This document shows, piece after piece, positions 20,201 through 28,757 of a stretch of 64,000 nt of DNA. The DNA is from JAJTFW01 sp046330075 (lineage in GTDB: Bacteria; Bacteroidota; Bacteroidia; AKYH767-A; OLB10). The number at the start of each line of letters is the position of its first letter. Position 1 is the stretch's first letter. The stretch spans positions 50,823 through 114,822 of the forward strand of contig JAXLTL010000010.1 of assembly GCA_046330075.1 (NCBI GenBank), given 5' to 3'. The position numbers and the translations under genes were made by a program. Below the pieces are notes generated by a model. The model did no database searches and was not told where the DNA came from. It was given only the letters and a program-made list of their open reading frames with translations.

Positions 20201-20969
20201 ACTCCTGTACCTTGGTGAACGTCAAGAAGAAATCAATCGCATTCTGGAAAAGCTCAGAGAAAAAGAGCAAAATATTGAAATCGTAAATGCTGTTAGTCTT
20301 GAACAATGCGCCGAGCTGGCAAAATCTGCTTACTATTCCGGATTTATCATAGGCTCCGGAAAAACAGATCACGAGTGGTTACAAAAAGCGAGAAACATGG
20401 ATAGTCTCCGCAATATTCCGACAGTGGTTTTTGAAGCAGACAGCGAATACCCATTCAGGGATGTGGAAGAACTGATCTCACATGACCCGGAAAAAGAACA
20501 GCAAAAAGCACTGGATGCCGCAGATACGTTTCTTCATACCGTTGAAAAAAATCCTGAACACTATCAGGATGTCAAGGAAAGGATGGAGAATATGCTCCAG
20601 GATAAAAAAGTGCTCCTCGTTGATGACGATATGCGCAATATCTATTCGATCACCAATATTCTTGAACAGGAAGGCATATACGTGATTCCAGCCTATGATG
20701 GTCTGGAAGCATTGGATCGTCTGAAAGAATTTTCTGACGTAGATCTGGTGCTGATGGATATTATGATGCCCAATATGAACGGATATGAAGCAATTCAGGA
20801 GATCCGGAAAAATCCGGAATGGGAACATCTGCCTATCATCGCCGTTACAGCAAAAGCCATGAATGGCGACCGTGAAAAATGCATGGAAGCAGGAGCTTCC
20901 GACTATCTGACCAAACCGATTCACACCGACCAGCTGTTATCGCTGATGCGGGTCTGGATGTATAAATGA
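17259..20969 (+). CDS. Hybrid sensor histidine kinase, HAMP-GAF-HisKA-HATPase-REC-REC*-REC, 1236 aa
   Basis: A first membrane helix (about 13-32) and a second (about 196-220) flank a helical periplasmic sensor of about 160 residues. A HAMP-like segment follows (221-275), then a GAF domain (about 325-480), a long coiled coil (about 482-575), HisKA with phospho-His 584 (MSHELRTPLNS), and HATPase with N703, DTGIGI (745-750) and GGTGLGL (774-780). Receiver 1 has Asp911. A degenerate receiver-like stretch (about 980-1075) has FIIGSGK where the phospho-Asp should be. Receiver 3 has DDD (1122-1124), Asp1167 and Lys1219. There is no Hpt domain and no output domain, so phosphate must pass to a partner, probably the CheY-like protein encoded next. 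It is co-oriented with, and 4 bases behind, the YfiR gene. Confidence 0.92.
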   Translation: MKENSAFKKIDKKIYIVFFVVIAIAIINAVISTYTIKKSQNITSELVNNTNPSLNTITRFNLLVTRSRMLVTNWVYLPNNQADKDSLRYLNNSSYVELRGRMIGLMNHWTDTSHAAKMEKLFKEYDELTGYHNQIMRLLVTFEDYQDPMKRFAAEEILEREVIPRSEQITNELKEITATRSEMANQQQDTMLYRFNFLLVIVLGIALLIIGSILFAAFIIGRSIIVPIMTVRAIIMQMGRGELPELKMKFPKNAVGEMMQALRFMVEGFRETSRFAEDIGKGNFSSPYKPLSANDVQGHALLQMRNRLKDAAEVDMRRAWVADGIAQLNELMRSGNEEFTDLLDKIIDHIVAKLEVQQAAIFLLHNEDMNDLHIQLGAYFALNNRILNSRRFELKEGLIGQAIASNKIISLDEVYDPYFTIDTGLGETSSCSIMIIPLVTSGKVVGAIEVAAVKPFTPEKKELLEKMAEPIAANLFSVRANLITTQLLEESRKQADELAYQEQELRKINNELTKQSQLLQQSEEELKAQQEELKQVNIELQEKARLLQQQNVEIEDARQSLVFKAEQLEQSNKYKSSFLANMSHELRTPLNSILILAKLLSDNKNKNLDDKQTEHARIIHKSGSDLLNLINDILDLSKIEAGKVELQMENISIRSLSEDIHLLFRDYAQEKQILFHCQSPETDLQLYTDRMRLEQVIKNLLSNAFKFTPVNGRVDFIIQPAAPDTVYAEKSLLQCDNIIAISVKDTGIGIAEDKQKQVFEVFQQADGSTSRKFGGTGLGLAICRELVTMMGGEIQLESIEGAGSTFTVYLPLMNTETGKEQPSPEFHTETGISDNDYAPSLSSYNLDEIKDDRNKIKSGDKAILIIEDDYVFARMLMNHCHRFGYKAIIALQGDHGLQYADKYRPYAIILDMRLPVIDGWTILKRLKEHAELKSIPVHIISSVDKRQLGIDMGATSFISKPAGKQEMESLFHELQNDHSKKLLYLGERQEEINRILEKLREKEQNIEIVNAVSLEQCAELAKSAYYSGFIIGSGKTDHEWLQKARNMDSLRNIPTVVFEADSEYPFRDVEELISHDPEKEQQKALDAADTFLHTVEKNPEHYQDVKERMENMLQDKKVLLVDDDMRNIYSITNILEQEGIYVIPAYDGLEALDRLKEFSDVDLVLMDIMMPNMNGYEAIQEIRKNPEWEHLPIIAVTAKAMNGDREKCMEAGASDYLTKPIHTDQLLSLMRVWMYK

Positions 20970-21061
20970 GCCGGAGAAAAATAGGTGTAACCCTATAACA
21001 TTATGGTATGACCTGCGTAAGAAGGCTGTCATCGTTTTTACAAATCCGGTGAGCCTTATTT

Positions 21062-21463
21062 ATGGAATATAAAAACACAATTCTTCTGGTGGATGACCGG
21101 CCAGAAAACCTCTTAACACTGGAAAGCATTCTTTCCGAGCCACACCGCACGTTTCTTTCGGCCACCAGCGGAGCTGAAGCGCTGCTGATGTGCAATCTCG
21201 AAAAAATCGATTTGATTCTGCTCGACTATCGGCTGGATGATATGAACGGAATGGAGGTAATCCGCGAGCTTCGTAAAAACAATCCTACTGCACATATTCC
21301 GGTCATTTTGGTGACTGCACTTTCCAAGCGGGAAAGTCCGGTGCTGGATGAGTTCGAACCAGGCACAGTTGACATTCTTCATAAACCACTGGACATGTTC
21401 GAGGCAAGAAAAAAAGTGGACCTGTATGAAGATGTTATTCAGTTCAGAAAGACCTCCATGTAA
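21062..21463 (+). CDS. Single-domain response regulator (CheY-like)
   Basis: The protein has 133 residues, a receiver domain only. Acidic pocket VDD (residues 10-12), phospho-acceptor Asp in LILLDYRLDDMNG (about residue 59), a Thr in the VTAL segment and Lys in HKPLD are all present. There is no DNA-binding or enzymatic output, so it acts by protein contact or as a phosphate shuttle. It follows the hybrid kinase after 92 bases and ends the cluster before a terminator, so the kinase is the obvious phosphodonor. Confidence 0.9.
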   Translation: MEYKNTILLVDDRPENLLTLESILSEPHRTFLSATSGAEALLMCNLEKIDLILLDYRLDDMNGMEVIRELRKNNPTAHIPVILVTALSKRESPVLDEFEPGTVDILHKPLDMFEARKKVDLYEDVIQFRKTSM

Positions 21464-21483
21464 ACGATAATCAGATGATTTAT

Positions 21484-21509
21484 AAACCGCTCCATGGGGC
21501 GGTTTTTTT
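21484..21509 (+). terminator. Rho-independent terminator after the sensory cluster
   Basis: Stem 21484-21490 (AAACCGC) with 21499-21505 (GCGGTTT), then a T run. It closes the receptor-kinase-regulator unit. Confidence 0.85.
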
Positions 21510-21573
21510 ATTTTCTGCAGACCATGGAACGGAGACGGTGTATTTTGTATTTTAGTCAGATCAACCCATTCCC

Positions 21574-23328
21574 ATGAAACAATCCCTCACTACCCTTCTG
21601 CTGACCTTCTTTTCTATGATTTCCATTGCACAAACATCGCACAGGATGTCAGACACCGAACGCGCACTTCTCCCTGCTTATATGCAAAACGCAGGTATCA
21701 GGCCGGCGCTTCCGGTTCCGGCTTTTGTGACCCCTCCATCGAGCGCGGTCCGAACCATCGCTGAATGGGAAGAAATACAAGCACTGGTATTGGGTTGGAA
21801 AACCTACCCGTCTATTCTGCGTGAAATTGTACGTGCGGCCAAACAGGAAACCAGAGTTCTGATAGTTTATACGACGCCGGACACACAAACATCTCTGATG
21901 AACTACCTGGCCAGCGGAGGAGTTGATACGATAAACGTAACTTTTATCAATAATGCATTGAATACGGTATGGTCGAGAGATTATGGACCCTGGAGCGCCT
22001 ACACCAATGATGTAGACACCTTGATTACCATCGACTGGATTTATAACCGGCCACGACCTGCTGATGATGCAATACCCGGAGTCATTGCCACCCACCTCAA
22101 CACGCCGCTTTATCAAACCACCACTGCGCCCTACAATTTGGTTCATACGGGTGGGAATTTCATGACGGATGGGTTTGGCACCGGATTTTCTTCAGAACTT
22201 GTTCTCGACGAAAACTCCCTCGCGGGTGGTTTCAATGTGAACCATACTGCCGCTGAGGTTGATTCCATCATGCAGGATTTTATGGGTATCAGCCGATACA
22301 TCCGCATGCCTACATTACCCTATGATGTGATTCATCATATCGACATGCACATGAAGTTGCTCGATGAGCAAACCCTATTATTTGGTCAGTATCCTGCAGG
22401 AATTGCCGATGGTCCTCAGATCGAAGCCAACCTGCTGTACGTACTCAACAATTACAACTCCGTATACGGCACTCCTTATAAAATTGTAAGAGTTCCCATG
22501 CCCGATAACAATAATCTCTGGCCGAGTAACGGCGGAGATTATTTTACATACACCAACAGTTCATTCATCAACAAAACACTGATCGTTCCTACCTACAATG
22601 TACCGGAAGACACCATAGCGCTGAACATGTACCGTTCACAGCTGCCCGGTTATAAAATTGTACCCATCAACTGTACGGGCATTATTGGTGCATTGGGTGC
22701 TCTGCATTGTATCACGAAGGAGATCGGCACTGCAGATCCATTATTGATTTCACATCAGCCGCTGGAAAACACCTCTGATACCATTAATGACTATGCACTC
22801 TCTGCGTTCATCAAACATCGCAGTGGTATAAATACCGCAACACTCTACTGGACAACCGACACCTTGCTTCCCTGGCAATCTTTTACATTAAATGCCGGGG
22901 CTTCTCCCGACATTTTCAACGGTTCAATTCCGGCACAGTCTGCCGGTACGACGGTATATTATTATATCTCGGCAACATCCAACAGTGGCAAGTCACAGGT
23001 TCGTCCGATGCCCGCGCCACAGGGCTGGTGGAAATTTACCGTGACCGGTACAGTTGGTTTGACAGATGAATCACCGACGGAACTGAAGGCACCTTTCCCC
23101 AACCCCTGCAAAGCCATCACCTGCATACCCGTCGAAATCAGGCAGGCCGGGAACTACCGTATTACCCTCACCGACTTAACCGGCCGTGTAGTTCAGATTT
23201 TACAGGATGGAAAGTTGACAGCAGGTGATAAAAACCTGTTCTTCAATGCTGGTGTGCTGGCAGACGGGATGTATGAAGTGCATATCGAAGGCACCAACCT
23301 GACCAGAAAAATTCTTGTTCAGCACTAA
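21574..23328 (+). CDS. Secreted peptidylarginine deiminase-like enzyme (PPAD-like) with T9SS sorting domain
   Basis: The protein has 584 residues: signal peptide 1-20, a catalytic domain of the agmatine/peptidylarginine deiminase fold (about 45-390), an Ig-like domain (about 395-492) and a type A T9SS sorting domain (about 508-584, FPNPCKA to RKILVQH). This is the domain order of Porphyromonas gingivalis PPAD. The guanidino-modifying residues are all readable: Asp136 in WSRDYGPW, His255 and Asp257 in HHIDMH, Asn328 in YTNSS, and the nucleophile Cys379 in ALHCITKE. It should convert arginine in peptides or proteins (or a small guanidine) to citrulline outside the cell. Whether it prefers C-terminal arginine like PPAD cannot be told. 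A GT39-type gene follows after 5 bases. Confidence 0.88.
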   Translation: MKQSLTTLLLTFFSMISIAQTSHRMSDTERALLPAYMQNAGIRPALPVPAFVTPPSSAVRTIAEWEEIQALVLGWKTYPSILREIVRAAKQETRVLIVYTTPDTQTSLMNYLASGGVDTINVTFINNALNTVWSRDYGPWSAYTNDVDTLITIDWIYNRPRPADDAIPGVIATHLNTPLYQTTTAPYNLVHTGGNFMTDGFGTGFSSELVLDENSLAGGFNVNHTAAEVDSIMQDFMGISRYIRMPTLPYDVIHHIDMHMKLLDEQTLLFGQYPAGIADGPQIEANLLYVLNNYNSVYGTPYKIVRVPMPDNNNLWPSNGGDYFTYTNSSFINKTLIVPTYNVPEDTIALNMYRSQLPGYKIVPINCTGIIGALGALHCITKEIGTADPLLISHQPLENTSDTINDYALSAFIKHRSGINTATLYWTTDTLLPWQSFTLNAGASPDIFNGSIPAQSAGTTVYYYISATSNSGKSQVRPMPAPQGWWKFTVTGTVGLTDESPTELKAPFPNPCKAITCIPVEIRQAGNYRITLTDLTGRVVQILQDGKLTAGDKNLFFNAGVLADGMYEVHIEGTNLTRKILVQH

Positions 23329-23333
23329 AATAA

Positions 23334-24806
23334 ATGACGGATCTGCTTCGCCGTTATTACAAAAAGGTATTGGCAGGAATTCTGCTGCTGAATATTATTG
23401 CACACCTCCCTTACCTTCATCTTCCTCCCTGCAGTATTCATGTATGGCGGCAATGCAACACCCTTGCTGTTGCCAGAAATTTCTTTGAAGAAGATAACAA
23501 CATTCTGAAGCCCCGTGTGGACCGAAGGTATGATTCAGACGGCGTAACCGGCATGCAATTCCCTGCTTTTGAATGGGGGCTTGCCCAGGTTTACCAGATT
23601 ACCGGTGAGCATTACTTTATACAACGTGGCTACTCATTACTCATCTCAACGCTGACACTTGTATTTACCTTTCTTTTTTTCTTCCGTTACCGCGGAGATC
23701 CGTTCCTGGGTCTGGCCGCAGCCTGGTTTATCTGCTGGTCACCGGAATGGTTTTATCAGGGTTTAAATGCCCTTCCCGATATCCTTGCATTCTGCTGTGG
23801 TATGGGAGCACTCGCCTTCTATGCAGGCTGGTCACTTCGGAAAACTTCACCACAGTTTGTTACTGCTGTTCTTCTGATCACACTGGCAGGACTCGTAAAA
23901 ATCCAGTATGGACTATTCGGGTTCATCATCGTTGCACTGCTGCTGCAACAGTACCGGAAAAAATTAATCAGCAACAAACATCTCCTGCACTGGTTTCTTG
24001 CAGGAACAGCTGCTCTCGTCATTGTCATTGGATGGTACAGTTATGCCCACCATCTCATCCAACAGTCAGGTCTCTTTGATTTCGTACTTAACATCAGACC
24101 AGTTACAGACTTCCAGACTGCAGCTTCCATTTTTAAGAAAAACATCATCAGCGATTTTCCAGAACTGCTGTTCGGTTATGCCGGTACCCTCTTGCTTTTG
24201 ACAGGGCTGATCAGCTACCGGCGTAAAGACAATAGAAAAAAATGGATCGCACTTCCTGCTTTTCTCCTTTTCATTGTATGGTATGTACTGATGCTTGAAC
24301 AAATGCAGGTTCACCAATATTACCTCCTTCCTGTTCTGGCCCTCGCAATCTTTCCTGTCCTCAACGGCATTAAGTGGATAACAGACACCCGGAAAACCTC
24401 AGTCCTGTATTTCATTCTTCTTTTGATGCCTGCAACAGCAATGATCCGAATTCTTCCTGCCCGATGGATGAAAGAAGATCTGGGCATCCCGGCCGGATTT
24501 GCCAATTCTGCAAATCTTGAACAACTGATCAATGCTGTACCGTCTGAAGAAAAAGTAATTACCGTTCCTGATGAATCCGGATGTATCTGGCTTTATTTTT
24601 TACATAAGAAAGGCTTCTCCTATGAAGACACATCACTCTTTACTACAACGAATGAGAATGGCGAAATCATTTTTGAAGAATACAGACGAAGAGGCGCAAA
24701 ATGGCTTTATATCCTGAAAGGTAAAATCGAAAATCCGCAAGATCCTCCGAATGGACTGATGATGCATCAGTCCATCGGTGATATCGATATCTATCGGATT
24801 AAGTGA
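23334..24806 (+). CDS. GT39/ArnT-type integral membrane glycosyltransferase
   Basis: The protein has 490 residues with about ten predicted membrane helices. The first luminal loop carries HVWRQCNT (about 36-43), the motif position that holds the catalytic acid in dolichyl/undecaprenyl-phosphate-sugar mannosyltransferases; here the residue is His where many members have Asp. A QFPAFEWGLAQ segment in the same loop is typical of the bacterial branch. It should use a polyprenyl-phosphate-linked sugar on the periplasmic side, with lipid or protein as acceptor. It is translated 5 bases behind the deiminase gene and may share its transcript. A soluble C-terminal tail of about 120 residues follows the last helix. 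Confidence 0.82.
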   Translation: MTDLLRRYYKKVLAGILLLNIIAHLPYLHLPPCSIHVWRQCNTLAVARNFFEEDNNILKPRVDRRYDSDGVTGMQFPAFEWGLAQVYQITGEHYFIQRGYSLLISTLTLVFTFLFFFRYRGDPFLGLAAAWFICWSPEWFYQGLNALPDILAFCCGMGALAFYAGWSLRKTSPQFVTAVLLITLAGLVKIQYGLFGFIIVALLLQQYRKKLISNKHLLHWFLAGTAALVIVIGWYSYAHHLIQQSGLFDFVLNIRPVTDFQTAASIFKKNIISDFPELLFGYAGTLLLLTGLISYRRKDNRKKWIALPAFLLFIVWYVLMLEQMQVHQYYLLPVLALAIFPVLNGIKWITDTRKTSVLYFILLLMPATAMIRILPARWMKEDLGIPAGFANSANLEQLINAVPSEEKVITVPDESGCIWLYFLHKKGFSYEDTSLFTTTNENGEIIFEEYRRRGAKWLYILKGKIENPQDPPNGLMMHQSIGDIDIYRIK

Positions 24807-24908
24807 CGAACTGAAGTCACCAAAATCCAATATGAAAATGCTGCTTCCATCTATCAGCAGGCTCATCCTACCTTTTACGCAGGCCATAAGGAAACGAAAA
24901 CTATCAGC

Positions 24909-27900
24909 TCAATCCACCCGAATAAATCGCTTCGTCACAGCGGCTTCACCCGACATCAGGGTGACAAAATATACACCAGCCTTTTCAGTATGAATCAGAA
25001 TACGATTTCCGTTCACCACAGGGTTGGTTTCAATGACACGCCCGGTAAGGTCAGACAACACCAGCATCACCTCTTCGTTTTCACGGTTTCCGGTAAGGAT
25101 CAGTTCGGCCGCGCCTGCAGAAGGGTTCGGGAAAATTGTAAAATCAAACTGCACAGGCAAGGACGGATCACCCTCTCTGCAAGGAACTGTTACGGTTGTA
25201 ATGCCTGACTCCTTCAAACAGCCATACGATGAATACACGCCTGCACGATAACCTCCTGCCAGCTTAGCGACATATGCAGAAGCAACAGCGTTGGTGATGA
25301 TATTCCCATTTTTCTTCCAATAATACGTATAGCCGCTACCGGTAGTTGTCTGTAAAGTCACACTGTCACCATTGCAGAAAGTAGTTGGCCCGGATGGAGT
25401 AATAGCAGCAGATGGTTTTGTCCTTACTGTCAACGGATAACTACCGGAAAGAATCGTACCGCAGGTGTTGGTCACCGCCACAGAATAGGTACCCGTAGCG
25501 GTGGCACCATATAGGGAGTCAGTTGCTCCGGCAATATTTGCTCCGTTTTTTTTCCACTGGTACGTATAGGCAGCGTTTGAAACAGCTTTCAGCGTGTAGA
25601 TTTCACCGGAACAGATCTGGGGATATCCGCTCGTGGTAACCGTGGCCACAGGACCGGTTGAAGAAGTGAGTATCACACCTGCACTTGTAGCGTTGCAGGA
25701 AGTATCAGAAACCAGCACCGTATACGTTCCCGCTGTTGCTGTGGAAAAAACAGAATCAGCTCCTGATACTACCAGACCACCGTTTCGGTACCATGCATAA
25801 TTTGCTCCTGGCGCACCCACCGCACGCAACTGCACAGGCTGGGGCGTACAAATTAACGTTGAAGCCGGTGTATAAATGCTGGCAACGGGCGTAGGTTTAA
25901 CAATCAGCGGAAGAGTTGCCGACGAAGTGGTAGAACAGCTGTTCGTTAGATTACAATGAATAGTCCCCCCGGCACTGGTAATATAATAAGGTGCCGTTGC
26001 ACTGGGAATCAGCACTCCATTCCGATACCATTGATAGGAGTACGCCTGTGTGGAATTGGGTTTGCAACTGAACGTAGTTGACCCCGTTGAGCAGATTACA
26101 TTGGATGTTGCAGAAATAACAGGAGCGGGAGCACCGATCGAAACGATCTGTTCATTGGAAAAATCCCAGCCGCAGTTAGGATTATACACCCTGCATTTAT
26201 ACCAGCCACTCACCGAAGCATTGTAAGTGGAAGCAGTAGCACCGGGTATCAGGACATTGTCTTTATACCATTCGTACATATTTCCGGGATTCCCCGAAGG
26301 ACTGGCACTTAAAAGCACCGTGCCTGCACAGGCCGTATTTCCATTGGGTGCCGTTAGTGTTGGATTGGGGGTATTCAAAACAACTGCTTCCACTGGCGTT
26401 GTCATGGTCATTCCACAGGTTGGGTTGTAAAATGTTACACTGTAGCCTCCACTTTGCGACACAGTAAGACCTGCACTCGCAACACCTGGAATGACTACTC
26501 CTCCGTAATACCAGATATACGGGCCTGTTGAGCCGGTTGGTGCATATAAAGTTACGCTTGAACCTACACCGCAACCATTGATCGGCCCGGAATAATCCAT
26601 AGATCCTCCAACCACAAAGTTTGAAGAAGAATAAGAGTTGATCAGATAAGTAGATGACGCCGGAAATGTACCACAGGCATTGGTGATGGTGCAAAAATAA
26701 TCTCCGGGTATGGAAGGAGTAACCGTAGGTCCTCCTGCAAAATACGGATTACCGCTGACCGTCCAGAGGTAGGAAACATTGTTGTATGTTGGTACTGACA
26801 AATCTGACGAGCCGCCTCCACAGGATCCCGGACCTGAGAAACAGCTGCCGCCACAGGTGATCATAAAGTTAGGTGCAGATGATGCATTTACGTCAACGAT
26901 GGTACTTACCGAAGTTCCGCAGGAATTTGTCACTGCGACCGTATAGGAACCTGATGTTTTTGCAACATAGGTATTTGCGGTGGCACCTGTAATGGCGGAG
27001 TTGTTGAGGCACCATTGATACTGTGTAGATGCAGCACTCGGAACACTCAGAACAACCGAGTCACCGGAAGCAGCACAGAAATTCTTTGAGCCCGTCACCG
27101 TAATCGTGGATACCGGCGAAGGGTTCACCGTTACCGTAATCAGGTTACTGATCCGGTAACTGTTGCCGGTCCAGCATACACAGAAATAGGTTCCGCTAAG
27201 GGTTGCATATACTGAATCATTATCTGTATTCAGGAATAAAATATTCCCTTGCAGCATTTTTCCCCAGCTGTAGTTGGTATACCCCGCCGGAGCTTTCAGC
27301 AGCACGCTGTTTCCTGAACAAATAGTAGTAGCTCCTCCGGCAGAAATTACCGGGGCGGCTGTCGTATAGGCAACACCGTTAGAGTCGACTCTCGCCACCC
27401 AGATATCGCTGTTGTAATTGTACAGCGATGAAGTACCCGATAACAATAAACGGCCGGCAGAAATTCCCCGGATTCTGGAACCGGAGGTAAAGTTTCCGTA
27501 CGATGATCCGCCGGGATATCCATACTGAGCGGTCAGCAACTGATTACCGGCATTGTCGTATTTGGCGAGATAGGCTCTGCAACCGAAGTTACAGTAATTG
27601 ATAAACAAATAGTATGTCCCGTTTTTACCGGCTGCCACATCACTGCCATCATCGGCAATGAGTGTTGTCCATCGCAGAAATACTGTAGAGCCGGTGGCAT
27701 TGAGTTTGAGGTGATAAGTACTGGAATAATAACCGGATCCGTCCCAGCCGATGCCGGTTACGATCAGTTCCTGGGTAGTGAGTTCGGCAATTCCTTTCAC
27801 CGACGCCAGCGTTGTATTGCTGGTAGAGCCACGCAGGTCATAGTGACGTGTCCAGATGGAGTCACCGGAAAGATTCACTTTGACAACATAAACGGTGCTG

Positions 27901-28532
27901 TCTCCATACCCTGACACCTGACCTCCGAAAGCCAGGTTTCCATCGGCGGTAAACACACAGGCATTGGCTACATCTGTGCCTGCATTGCCGTAGGTTTTAT
28001 TCTGAATGATTGTTCCTGCAGTATCCGTCTTCAGGAACCAGGCATCACTGCCTCCGGCTCCGGCGCCGTTGGTAGCTCCAACAAAATATAATCGCGAAGA
28101 TTTATATCCGCCATCTCTGATTTCATCAGAAGTACCGGCTCCGTATGTTTTCGTCCAGAGTGTACTTCCGGCTGCATTGAGCTTAACAATAAAACCATCC
28201 TTATTTGTACCGGTAGACTTGTATCCTGCAGCGTAAATTTCGTTTTCGGGTGTAACAACTACCGTATTCCCTCCATCATCACCTGTTCCACCAAAATAGC
28301 GGATCCACAACAAAGCACCGGAAACGTTTGTCTTCATTACGAACATATCATTTCCACCGGATCCATAACTATTCGAAATCCCTACGGTCACGATGGAACC
28401 ATCGGATAACTCTGCGACATCTTTTCCGGTCTCTGTCCCGGGCAGGATGAATGCGTTTTCATACTTCTGCGCCTGAGCGGAAGAAAACAGGAAAATGCAG
28501 AGGAGGCTTAACGTAATTTGAAAATTCTTCAT
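24909..28532 (-). CDS. Large Ig-like surface protein with N-terminal propeller-like repeats and T9SS sorting domain, 1207 aa
   Basis: The chosen start at 28532 (MKNFQITLSLL) begins a proper signal peptide ending SSAQAQ; the frame extends 30 residues upstream but without a signal. Residues about 22-400 hold repeats such as DMFVMKTNVSGALLWIRYFGG and similar, a bacterial beta-propeller type seen in T9SS cargo. Eight or more Ig-like modules follow (QWYRNG, EWYKDN, QWKKNG cores with paired cysteines). A PCREGD segment leads to the type A sorting domain (FTIFPNPSAG to VTKRFIRVD). It shares the CREGD-to-FPNP junction with the two genes at 1-4085. No catalytic motif is visible; a surface adhesin is most likely. 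Confidence 0.87.
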   Translation of the reverse strand: MKNFQITLSLLCIFLFSSAQAQKYENAFILPGTETGKDVAELSDGSIVTVGISNSYGSGGNDMFVMKTNVSGALLWIRYFGGTGDDGGNTVVVTPENEIYAAGYKSTGTNKDGFIVKLNAAGSTLWTKTYGAGTSDEIRDGGYKSSRLYFVGATNGAGAGGSDAWFLKTDTAGTIIQNKTYGNAGTDVANACVFTADGNLAFGGQVSGYGDSTVYVVKVNLSGDSIWTRHYDLRGSTSNTTLASVKGIAELTTQELIVTGIGWDGSGYYSSTYHLKLNATGSTVFLRWTTLIADDGSDVAAGKNGTYYLFINYCNFGCRAYLAKYDNAGNQLLTAQYGYPGGSSYGNFTSGSRIRGISAGRLLLSGTSSLYNYNSDIWVARVDSNGVAYTTAAPVISAGGATTICSGNSVLLKAPAGYTNYSWGKMLQGNILFLNTDNDSVYATLSGTYFCVCWTGNSYRISNLITVTVNPSPVSTITVTGSKNFCAASGDSVVLSVPSAASTQYQWCLNNSAITGATANTYVAKTSGSYTVAVTNSCGTSVSTIVDVNASSAPNFMITCGGSCFSGPGSCGGGSSDLSVPTYNNVSYLWTVSGNPYFAGGPTVTPSIPGDYFCTITNACGTFPASSTYLINSYSSSNFVVGGSMDYSGPINGCGVGSSVTLYAPTGSTGPYIWYYGGVVIPGVASAGLTVSQSGGYSVTFYNPTCGMTMTTPVEAVVLNTPNPTLTAPNGNTACAGTVLLSASPSGNPGNMYEWYKDNVLIPGATASTYNASVSGWYKCRVYNPNCGWDFSNEQIVSIGAPAPVISATSNVICSTGSTTFSCKPNSTQAYSYQWYRNGVLIPSATAPYYITSAGGTIHCNLTNSCSTTSSATLPLIVKPTPVASIYTPASTLICTPQPVQLRAVGAPGANYAWYRNGGLVVSGADSVFSTATAGTYTVLVSDTSCNATSAGVILTSSTGPVATVTTSGYPQICSGEIYTLKAVSNAAYTYQWKKNGANIAGATDSLYGATATGTYSVAVTNTCGTILSGSYPLTVRTKPSAAITPSGPTTFCNGDSVTLQTTTGSGYTYYWKKNGNIITNAVASAYVAKLAGGYRAGVYSSYGCLKESGITTVTVPCREGDPSLPVQFDFTIFPNPSAGAAELILTGNRENEEVMLVLSDLTGRVIETNPVVNGNRILIHTEKAGVYFVTLMSGEAAVTKRFIRVD

Positions 28533-28705
28533 AAGGGTTGGTTTTGGTAATTTCAAATGTATGGGGCAGAAGCAAGCGTTGCAACCAAAAGACACTTTTT
28601 TCCGTGAATGAAAGGTTTTCAAGGGTCAGAAAAATGATTAAGTGGCGGATATACAGCTTCTTAAAACTTCCTTAAGACTTATTTCCACCGAATTGTTAAT
28701 TTCTT

Positions 28706-28713
28706 TACCTTTG
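28706..28713 (+). promoter_or_regulatory. Bacteroidota -7 element (TACCTTTG) for the lipid-synthesis operon
   Basis: An exact TAnnTTTG match 44 bases before the DUF177 start at 28758; probable promoter of DUF177-rpmF-plsX-fabH. Confidence 0.65.
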
Positions 28714-28757
28714 CACCCCTTGCGGCCAAACCAGGCTGCGGATATAATCGTTCTGAA

